NCBI GenBank assembly: GCA_021731385.1 | Contig: JAKFXM010000230.1 | Coordinates: 1 to 6,505 of the forward strand | From: Methanobacteriota archaeon | Lineage (GTDB): Archaea > Altiarchaeota > Altiarchaeia > IMC4 > QMZM01 | Direction of reading: 5' to 3' | Length of the DNA stretch: 6,505 bases | Shown here: piece by piece, positions 1-5,210 of the stretch | Numbering within the stretch: the stretch's first letter is position 1 | Layout of the letters: each line of letters begins with the position of its first letter | The notes under the pieces: model-generated | What the model saw: only the letters and a program-made list of their open reading frames with translations | Database searches by the model: none | Told to the model about the DNA's origin: nothing | Program-made: the position numbers and the translations under genes

Positions 1-7
1 GATCAGG

Positions 8-39
8 AAGAAAAAAAAATAAAAAAAAAGAAAAAGAAA
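8..39 (-). terminator. T-rich intrinsic terminator of the pilin gene
   Basis: Directly after the pilin stop codon the minus strand enters a pyrimidine tract of about 32 nt. It contains two 9-nt T runs (complement of 11-19 and 21-29) and a 5-nt run, broken only by single A or C bases. Archaeal RNA polymerase terminates on such T tracts without needing a stable hairpin. Just upstream, overlapping the pilin's last codons, GGGA and TCCC arms (50-53 and 41-44) could form only a weak 4-bp stem. The call rests on composition and position. Confidence 0.7.
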
Positions 40-45
40 GGGGAT

Positions 46-507
46 TTATTCCCATATCCCGCTTATTGTTCCTACGCTGGTGTGGGATTGAGTTACAGTC
101 CCTATCTGTTGGGTGTAACTTATAGTCATCTTTAATCTATAAGTCGCACTAACAGTACCAGAACAAGCAGGTGTTATCTGGTATAAATCTCCAATGGCGA
201 CAATACTAGAAGTAACAACATTACCACAACTGGTAGGATCAAAGACAACACCAGTAACATTTATCGTTGTACCTGCGCCATTGACTAAGATTATACTATC
301 ACCCAGAGCAGCACCAGTCAGAGCCCATTCTGCCGGTTTAACAGCACCAAATCCAGTCAGCGTCCTAGAAACAGTTCCACCAAGGTTAAAAATCCCCAGT
401 TGCCAGAGGACAACCCCGACAATCATAACCACGAGGATTGCCCACCCGTATGTCATCAGGTACTCCATAGCACCCTGACCCTTCTTTCCTAAAAATTTTT
501 TATTCAT
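46..507 (-). CDS. Class III signal peptide type IV pilin (probable major pilin)
   Basis: Small secreted pilin of 153 aa. The N-terminus is MNKKFLGKKG followed by QGAMEYL: a basic leader, Gly10, then Gln at +1 and Glu at +5. This is the archaeal class III (PF04021/DUF361-type) prepilin signal cut by EppA-like peptidases between G10 and Q11. A hydrophobic helix follows (about 16-40, TYGWAILVVMIVGVVLWQLGIF) and builds the filament core. The remaining ~110 residues are a Thr/Gly/Val-rich, probably beta-sandwich head with two cysteines (PTSCG and PACSG) that could form a disulfide. I chose the ATG at 507 because GAGGTGA lies 5 nt upstream; the in-frame GTG at 516 overlaps that ribosome binding site and is unlikely to be used. 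The gene has its own promoter and terminator, apart from the ATPase/platform cluster, which fits a highly expressed structural subunit. The family call is firm; the major-pilin role is inferred from size and separate transcription. Confidence 0.9.
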   Translation of the reverse strand: MNKKFLGKKGQGAMEYLMTYGWAILVVMIVGVVLWQLGIFNLGGTVSRTLTGFGAVKPAEWALTGAALGDSIILVNGAGTTINVTGVVFDPTSCGNVVTSSIVAIGDLYQITPACSGTVSATYRLKMTISYTQQIGTVTQSHTSVGTISGIWE

Positions 508-511
508 GTTT

Positions 512-518
512 TTCACCT
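512..518 (-). promoter_or_regulatory. Ribosome binding site GAGGTGA of the pilin gene
   Basis: The minus strand reads GAGGTGA, then 5 nt, then ATG at 507. It matches the anti-Shine-Dalgarno end of archaeal 16S rRNA well and decides the start: the upstream in-frame GTG (514-516) is part of this site. Confidence 0.7.
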
Positions 519-553
519 CTTATAGAGTTTTGTATAATCTTATTTCTTATCTC

Positions 554-562
554 TATATAAAT
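554..562 (-). promoter_or_regulatory. Archaeal TATA box of the pilin gene
   Basis: The minus strand reads ATTTATATA, preceded by a purine-rich stretch (CGATAAGT) that could act as the BRE. An archaeal start site lies about 26 nt downstream of the TATA centre, near 531. That gives a ~25-nt leader holding the GAGGTGA site before ATG 507. The same bases read TATATAAAT on the plus strand, so the element could also serve the divergent gene. Confidence 0.55.
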
Positions 563-597
563 ACTTATCGTTTTACGGATTTTACAGAAAAATTCAG

Positions 598-609
598 TTT
601 TATAATAAA
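598..609 (+). promoter_or_regulatory. Candidate TATA element of the NERD gene
   Basis: TTTTATAATAAA is centred about 23-24 nt before the ATG at 627. That distance would put the transcription start at or next to the start codon, as in archaeal leaderless mRNAs. An AGGT at 619-622, 4 nt before the ATG, offers instead a weak Shine-Dalgarno if transcription starts further upstream, for example from TATATAAAT at 554-562 (start near 583). The sequence does not settle which is used. Confidence 0.4.
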
Positions 610-626
610 ACACAGTATAGGTAATC

Positions 627-1352
627 ATGCAGGTCTTTGGAAAAAGGTCAAATTACATCTGGAGGAACATACATCTGAAGAAGAGTCAAATCCTGTTATT
701 CCTTATCCTCTTTATTCTCGCATTAATGCTGTTTATAATGAATAAATTTCCCTATGCTTCTGCGGGGTTAATTCTAATTCCTCTGGCATATATTCTTGGG
801 ATTTATACATATCAGAAATACATACTCTGGGACAGTGGCACAATCGGGGAAAGCATCATAGAAAAGGAACTTAGGGGGTTGGATGACAGTTACTGCATGA
901 TCAGCAGGATTGTGATACCGCCGAACAGGGGGGATACTGATTACATAATTCTTGGTCCAAATGGGATATTTGTCATGGAATCGAAGCATTATGGCGGAGA
1001 AATTTCATGCAACGGGGATTTATGGAGCAGGTACAAAATAGGGAAAGGGGGCAGGAGATACGAACTGAAGATAGGCAGCCCAAGCAATCAGGTAAAAAGG
1101 AATGCAAAGGTTCTGAAGGATTTTATACTTGAGCACAAGAAGGAGATATTTAAAGAGAATATGCATCATCTTTGGATTAATGGGATTGTTGTATTTACAA
1201 ATAAAAATGCAGGTCTGAAAATAGAAAATCCAACGGTAGATATCATGAAGGTTGATGAGTTGTACGGCCTTATCAGGGATAAGGACGATGTTAAATTCTC
1301 TGCAGAGGAAATATGCAATATAAGGGATGCGATTTTAAGATATTCCAGATGA
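627..1352 (+). CDS. Membrane-anchored NERD-domain (nuclease-related) protein
   Basis: 241 aa. Two hydrophobic segments near the N-terminus (about 21-38 and 43-60) form a hairpin anchor, leaving a ~175-residue soluble part. Residues 70 to about 185 match the NERD domain: GTIGE (G71, E75), then RGDTDYIILGPNGIFVMESK with D105, E118 and K120, followed by GGEI and a Trp. The E...D...ExK arrangement is the restriction-endonuclease-like core. NERD proteins are predicted nucleases, but few have a tested activity, so substrate and role are unknown here. All core acidic residues and the ExK lysine are present, so the fold looks active rather than decayed. The gene lies between the pilin and the pilus machinery on the opposite strand, and its TGA is 3 bp from the stop of the convergent platform gene. 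Domain call firm; cellular role unassigned. Confidence 0.85.
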   Translation: MQVFGKRSNYIWRNIHLKKSQILLFLILFILALMLFIMNKFPYASAGLILIPLAYILGIYTYQKYILWDSGTIGESIIEKELRGLDDSYCMISRIVIPPNRGDTDYIILGPNGIFVMESKHYGGEISCNGDLWSRYKIGKGGRRYELKIGSPSNQVKRNAKVLKDFILEHKKEIFKENMHHLWINGIVVFTNKNAGLKIENPTVDIMKVDELYGLIRDKDDVKFSAEEICNIRDAILRYSR

Positions 1353-1370
1353 TTTTCAGATTGAAATCAT
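1349..1370. terminator. Possible bidirectional hairpin at the convergent gene ends
   Basis: ATGATTTT (1349-1356) can pair with GAAATCAT (1363-1370), giving 7 Watson-Crick pairs plus one T-G wobble around a 6-nt loop. The element overlaps the stop codons of both convergent genes (1350-1352 plus, 1356-1358 minus). No T tract follows on either strand, so termination is only a positional guess. Confidence 0.25.
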
Positions 1371-2534
1371 ACCCCCAAAGAAAGAATTAAGCACATAATT
1401 CATTGCCAGGAATATGGCAACAGACATGGCAGTAAGTATGGGGATAAGGGTTATTCCTGCTGTTATCTTCCCGGTCCTTATTAACCCTATCAAAAAAGAA
1501 CCGAATACGGCAGAAACACAGAGTACAATTATTGCATAGGTCATGAAGAAATTAGGGGTTATTAACAAAGGCTGAAGGACTATCATCCCGCCCTTTGACT
1601 GCTGTGACAATATGCTGACATCAACCTTGCTGAAGATAGTTGAGAATATTATTATGAACTGCAACGATGCTGCAAAGAGGAGTGGGGCACCTACCAGAAG
1701 TGCAAAGAGTATGAACATTGCCTGTGCCGTTGTCTCTGCCCTCATTCTCTTCATCAGATTCTGTTCTGTTCTCATATCGTTTGCAATCTCCTGTAGTACA
1801 GTAGGCAATTCACCCCCTGATTTCATCCCCTGAATCAGTAATTTCACACTCCTTGTCAGCTTATCCGACCTTATCCTTTGAGTCATAGCAATGAGAGAAT
1901 CTTCAAGTGACGCCCCTGCTAAGGTATCTCTTGCAACGGCTTGTATCTCAATTGCTAACGGACCAAATTCAGACCTTGCAGCAACCCACAACGCATTATA
2001 AGGCGTCATTCCTGCAATCATGTTCTGGCTTACCATCGCCAGAACATCCGGAAGAATCTCCTCTATGCTTGCAGTGCGCCGGTCTATTAACAGGAGAAGT
2101 ATCATATAAAGGACTACCCATGCAAGAACAAATGGAAAGATTATCGTAAATAGTGCCATAGTTGCAGAAGCGCCGGAAATAATTGCAAATGTAAATACGA
2201 CAATAGGAAGTATGATGCTGTACATCAGCACTATACCCAATATCTCTTCAGGATTTCGCTTTATACCTGCATGGACTACACTCTGCTCCAGGTCTCTTCT
2301 TATTCCAGAGGGGAAATAGGAGCCAAGCCTGTGATGCAGGGATGTTACGAATCTTGAGAAAATAATTACAATAGGCCGGGTTACATTGATTATTATGACA
2401 AAAACTGCTATAGCAGCATTGCCAATATAGATAAGCGTGTAGGAGATTACCCTGGTTATGGTACCCAAAATCAGATCCAGTACAATAGAGGATACAACCC
2501 GCTTTATATTTTCAATTATAGATCTTATTGTCAT
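1356..2534 (-). CDS. TadC/ArlJ-like pilus platform membrane protein (second subunit)
   Basis: 392-aa polytopic inner-membrane protein of the T2SSF (TadB/TadC/GspF/ArlJ) family, which forms the platform that couples the cytoplasmic ATPase to pilin extraction. Hydrophobic segments lie at about 29-50, 98-118, 126-150, 268-300, 330-350 and 358-380. The cytoplasmic T2SSF helical domain (about 155-262) sits between the third and fourth: IEEILPDVLAMVSQNMIAG, then repeated small-residue turns and GMKSGGELPTVLQEIANDM, a typical T2SSF signature. The ATG at 2534 is preceded by GAGG 7-8 nt upstream and lies 13 nt after the stop of the upstream platform gene, so the two are surely co-transcribed. It is longer than its partner (392 against 289 aa), with an extra N-terminal hydrophobic segment and two extra at the C-terminus. 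Assembly partner of the 2548-3417 product is inferred. Confidence 0.87.
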   Translation of the reverse strand: MTIRSIIENIKRVVSSIVLDLILGTITRVISYTLIYIGNAAIAVFVIIINVTRPIVIIFSRFVTSLHHRLGSYFPSGIRRDLEQSVVHAGIKRNPEEILGIVLMYSIILPIVVFTFAIISGASATMALFTIIFPFVLAWVVLYMILLLLIDRRTASIEEILPDVLAMVSQNMIAGMTPYNALWVAARSEFGPLAIEIQAVARDTLAGASLEDSLIAMTQRIRSDKLTRSVKLLIQGMKSGGELPTVLQEIANDMRTEQNLMKRMRAETTAQAMFILFALLVGAPLLFAASLQFIIIFSTIFSKVDVSILSQQSKGGMIVLQPLLITPNFFMTYAIIVLCVSAVFGSFLIGLIRTGKITAGITLIPILTAMSVAIFLAMNYVLNSFFGGMISI

Positions 2535-2547
2535 TGTGAGCCCTCAA

Positions 2548-3417
2548 TTAACCTATATCCGGCCTTTTGCTTCTTATGATTGATACAAACACCAGTTGGA
2601 ACATCATCACACCAAAGAGGATTATCCAGAAAAGAGTTTCGTTTATCATCTTTCCACCAATGAAACTTGAGATTATGACAAGCAGTGTTACCCCCATTGA
2701 TGGCGCTACAATGACAGCCATCATATAGATAAGGGCCCATAGGTTCAGTTCCTGCCCATAAATCTTTATCTTGTTTTCCTTTTCCAGTTGCAGATCGTTT
2801 GAAATCGCCCTCAAGGCGATTACTACATTTGATCCGGTTTTTACTGCATTTACAATCTGCCACAAAACCCTGCGCATATACTGTGAAGGTGATAACATCC
2901 CAAAATCGTCCAAAACCCGGATTATCGATTTTCCGGATTCTACCTCCTGGACGATTTTATTCATCATTCCGGAGCATTCACCATATCTGCCTTTTGATAC
3001 ATTCACAAGCGTATCAAAAAGAGGAATTCCCGCAGTTAATTGTATCTCCATGTCTTTTAGCACGTATTCAAGATGCTTGTCCATAAGCCGGCCCCTTCTC
3101 GTAACCTTGAATTTTGGTATCATCATCATGTAGATAAACGATATCGCTGTGATTATAGTTGCAATTCCAAGGCTCCCATAGGATTCAGCATATTTAGCTC
3201 CAAGAAATAGTGGCGTTGTTATGAATGTTATACTTATAATAAAAACTACGAGGGTTATGAACATTACAACAGCAAGATATTGAACAGTACTGACAGTGTA
3301 TCCTGCCTTTTTTAAATTCCATTCCAGTTCCGGAAACATCAACAGTAATTGTTGAGCGGCCGGTCTCAGGGGTCTTGCCGAATTCCCCACCCGCTCAGAT
3401 TCAAATATTGGCTCCAT
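2548..3417 (-). CDS. TadC-like pilus platform membrane protein (first subunit)
   Basis: 289-aa polytopic membrane protein of the T2SSF family. A ~44-residue cytoplasmic N-terminus leads into hydrophobic segments at about 45-70 and 82-100. Then comes the cytoplasmic T2SSF domain (about 105-222), with KDMEIQLTAGIPLFDTL, a conserved-looking ESGKSIIRVLDDFG and NAVKTGSNVVIALRAIS, and two C-terminal segments (about 225-250 and 260-281). Two membrane pairs flanking one T2SSF domain is the usual TadC layout. It lies 59 nt after the ATPase gene and 13 nt before the second platform gene, so ATPase and both platform proteins form one assembly module. The ATG at 3417 has no recognisable Shine-Dalgarno (AAATAAG precedes it). 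Translational coupling, or a leaderless transcript from the TATA-like stretch at 3436-3444, could supply initiation. Family call firm. Confidence 0.87.
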   Translation of the reverse strand: MEPIFESERVGNSARPLRPAAQQLLLMFPELEWNLKKAGYTVSTVQYLAVVMFITLVVFIISITFITTPLFLGAKYAESYGSLGIATIITAISFIYMMMIPKFKVTRRGRLMDKHLEYVLKDMEIQLTAGIPLFDTLVNVSKGRYGECSGMMNKIVQEVESGKSIIRVLDDFGMLSPSQYMRRVLWQIVNAVKTGSNVVIALRAISNDLQLEKENKIKIYGQELNLWALIYMMAVIVAPSMGVTLLVIISSFIGGKMINETLFWIILFGVMMFQLVFVSIIRSKRPDIG

Positions 3418-3435
3418 CTTATTTTTGAATTATAA

Positions 3436-3444
3436 AGTATATAC
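3436..3444 (-). promoter_or_regulatory. Weak TATA-like element before the first platform gene
   Basis: The minus strand reads GTATATACT and then TTATAA, 20-27 nt before the ATG at 3417. An archaeal promoter here would give a nearly leaderless mRNA, which would fit the lack of a Shine-Dalgarno. The intergenic region is AT-rich, so this is a weak call. Confidence 0.25.
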
Positions 3445-3476
3445 AGAGCATCTAGTAATTTGACAACATGAAATTT

Positions 3477-5117
3477 TTATATCTCTATATCCTTGTCATG
3501 CTTTATTAAATCAAGCACCGTATCTTTGTCCATATAATACTCATTTATTATTTTTCCGACATCATTAACATCCCGTATGTCCCTCCGCAATAGCCACTCC
3601 AGGATCTGTTTTTTACCCCTGACGTCATCCCACATCTCCCTTTCATTCATACCTGTGAACATCTCCAATTCTTCCATAACCCGTATACTTGGGGATATAC
3701 GTTCTATTGTATCGCTACGTGGTTGCCATCTATAGACTGAATTTATCTCAGGTAAATCCCCCTCCCCCTTTACAAGTTCTGCCACATCAAAAGTTCTTCT
3801 CTGACCTGTTCTTCTGTTTATGTACTGCACCACAACCAGGTGTAATGACCCCATGACAATTCCCGGAATGCTCATTGGCGGGCTTGTAATCCTATCAACA
3901 ACCTCATGCGCTTCCTGTGCGTGGAATGTCCCATACACAGAGTGACCGGTATGCATAGCCTCAAATAAAACCTCAGTTTCCGTTTTTCGACGAACCTCAC
4001 CTACGATAATCCGGTCTGGACGCATTCTTAGGGAGTTCTCCACAAGATCAAGCATTGATACCTCACCCTCTCCCCTTGGAGTCGGCGGTCTTGTAGTAAG
4101 TGGAATCCAGTGCAAATAATTCGGAAGGTTCAATTCTCTTGTGTCTTCCATAGATATTATCCTCTGGTTTGCAGGCAGAAAAGGAGTCAATGCATTTAAC
4201 ATTGTTGTCTTACCGGATGCCGTACCACCCGTGACAAGTACGCTAAGTTCATACTCTATTGCCAGCCAGATGAATGCGGCAGCTTCAGAACTTATTGTCT
4301 TTTGCTTTGGGTCTATCAGATGTATTATCGTCCATGGTGTTCGGGAGAAACGCCTTATAGTTATTGTATTGCCTATTGTAGATATAGGAAACAGGGTTGC
4401 GTTTACTCTGTCCCCTGTTACCAAATGGGCATCCAACAGAGGTTCAAGGTGGGTTATCTCCCTTCCAACCTCCCTTGCAACCCTTGCAGAATAATTCATT
4501 ATTATATCCTCTGTCTGCAGAATTACGTTTGTCTTCAACCATTTGTGTTTCTTGTGATAAACCCAGACTACATCCTTACTGCTGTTTACAACAACCTCTT
4601 CAAGATGGCCGTCTGAAAGAAGATATTCAAGCTCTCCAAGACCTATCATTTCATTGACCAGAATTCTGCTGAGTACTGTAATATCCTCGTCAGAGGCATG
4701 TTTTAGGACGTTCTTTAATTTTTCCTTTGACCTGTCTAAGAATTTACTCCTCATATCCTTGAATTTATCAGGATCCATAACATTCCTCGTTTCTATCTGG
4801 ATCTCGTTAACAAGGCTTCTCTTTGTTTCATCCAAAAGCGCCTTTGTTACAAAATCTATCTCAGGAAGGGCCATATTGTAATGCAAAACATAATCCCCCG
4901 TATCCCTTATCCTGACAGAAAGGGGGATAGTATCAACCTGAACAGTATAAGAATCTACATCTATCTCGGATTTTTCAGGATTTGGACTTACCTGCCCGCC
5001 TTTTGCCTTTTCAACCTCTTCCTTTAACTTCTCTCCGGAACCGGAAGGTTCAGCCTTCTGATCAGGTGCGGGGATTTTATTCTCTGTGGGGCCTTTTTTA
5101 TCCTGTTCTTTTGCCAT
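3477..5117 (-). CDS. Type II/IV secretion ATPase, VirB11/TadA/ArlI family (pilus assembly motor)
   Basis: Hexameric cytoplasmic ATPase that powers pilin assembly at the membrane platform. 546 aa from the ATG at 5117; a TTG six codons upstream (5135) would give 552 aa, but neither start has a good Shine-Dalgarno. I prefer the ATG because GATAAATAA lies ~23 nt upstream, suiting a leaderless transcript. Residues 1 to about 50 are a charged, Pro/Glu/Lys-rich, probably disordered tail. The N-terminal domain runs to about 265, with GLGELEYLLSDGHLEEVVVN as the typical linker motif. The RecA-like motor has Walker A GGTASGKT (297-304), Asp box EDTRELNLP (324-332), Walker B RPDRIIVGE (366-374) and His box HTGHSVYGTFHA (389-400), all intact. 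A ~100-residue C-terminal extension follows. Its two downstream neighbours are the matching platform proteins. The family is certain; whether it drives pilus extension, secretion or DNA uptake is not. Confidence 0.95.
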   Translation of the reverse strand: MAKEQDKKGPTENKIPAPDQKAEPSGSGEKLKEEVEKAKGGQVSPNPEKSEIDVDSYTVQVDTIPLSVRIRDTGDYVLHYNMALPEIDFVTKALLDETKRSLVNEIQIETRNVMDPDKFKDMRSKFLDRSKEKLKNVLKHASDEDITVLSRILVNEMIGLGELEYLLSDGHLEEVVVNSSKDVVWVYHKKHKWLKTNVILQTEDIIMNYSARVAREVGREITHLEPLLDAHLVTGDRVNATLFPISTIGNTITIRRFSRTPWTIIHLIDPKQKTISSEAAAFIWLAIEYELSVLVTGGTASGKTTMLNALTPFLPANQRIISMEDTRELNLPNYLHWIPLTTRPPTPRGEGEVSMLDLVENSLRMRPDRIIVGEVRRKTETEVLFEAMHTGHSVYGTFHAQEAHEVVDRITSPPMSIPGIVMGSLHLVVVQYINRRTGQRRTFDVAELVKGEGDLPEINSVYRWQPRSDTIERISPSIRVMEELEMFTGMNEREMWDDVRGKKQILEWLLRRDIRDVNDVGKIINEYYMDKDTVLDLIKHDKDIEI

Positions 5118-5135
5118 TTCCCATATATTATTCAA

Positions 5136-5144
5136 TTATTTATC
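5136..5144 (-). promoter_or_regulatory. Weak TATA-like element before the ATPase gene
   Basis: The minus strand reads GATAAATAA, centred ~23 nt before ATG 5117. A second AT-rich candidate is the complement of 5151-5160. Either could give a short-leader or leaderless ATPase transcript separate from the upstream gene. Support is positional only. Confidence 0.25.
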
Positions 5145-5157
5145 TTAGTCAAATAAA

Positions 5158-5178
5158 AAGATTTGCTTCGCAAATCTT
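5158..5178. repeat. Perfect 9-bp palindrome with 3-nt loop (intergenic hairpin 1)
   Basis: AAGATTTGC (5158-5166) and GCAAATCTT (5170-5178) are perfect inverse complements around TTC. On the minus (transcribed) strand the top reads GCGAAGC, a sequence known to form an unusually stable mini-hairpin with a GAA loop. It lies between the surface-protein stop (5211) and the ATPase start (5117), where it could act as a processing, attenuation or mRNA-stability element. The role is inferred; the palindrome is directly visible. Confidence 0.85.
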
Positions 5179-5182
5179 AACT

Positions 5183-5201
5183 CGCAATACAAAGTATTGC
5201 G
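5183..5201. repeat. Perfect 8-bp palindrome with 3-nt loop (intergenic hairpin 2)
   Basis: CGCAATAC (5183-5190) and GTATTGCG (5194-5201) are perfect inverse complements around AAA. It is 4 nt from hairpin 1, has the same arm/loop geometry and an unrelated arm sequence. The pair begins 9 nt beyond the surface-protein stop codon in the direction of transcription. Confidence 0.85.
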
Positions 5202-5210
5202 ATAAAGGTA

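Noticed and set aside
8..39. A-rich tract as an assembly or sequencing artefact, or a poly(A) tail
   Set aside because: It is interrupted, lies directly after a stop codon and reads as a T-rich tract in the direction of transcription, as expected for an archaeal terminator.
506..745. 79-aa plus-strand frame running into the NERD gene
   Set aside because: It overlaps the NERD start in another frame and crosses both promoter elements; the NERD frame has clear domain support.
2531..2863. 110-aa antisense-type frame overlapping the first platform gene, and similar frames at 2771-3133, 4141-4494, 4302-4616 and 4982-5278
   Set aside because: Each lies inside a gene with clear family motifs, has no ribosome binding site worth noting and no recognisable protein features, so they are shadow frames.
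3418..3476. Small gene or RNA between ATPase and first platform gene
   Set aside because: Only 59 nt, AT-rich, no stable palindrome and no frame of useful length; at most a weak promoter-like stretch.
3477..5117. ATPase as a conjugation (VirB11) or archaellum (ArlI) motor specifically
   Set aside because: No other conjugation or archaellum genes (no relaxase, VirB4, ArlH or archaellin) are present. The neighbours support only a general type IV pilus or Tad-like assignment.
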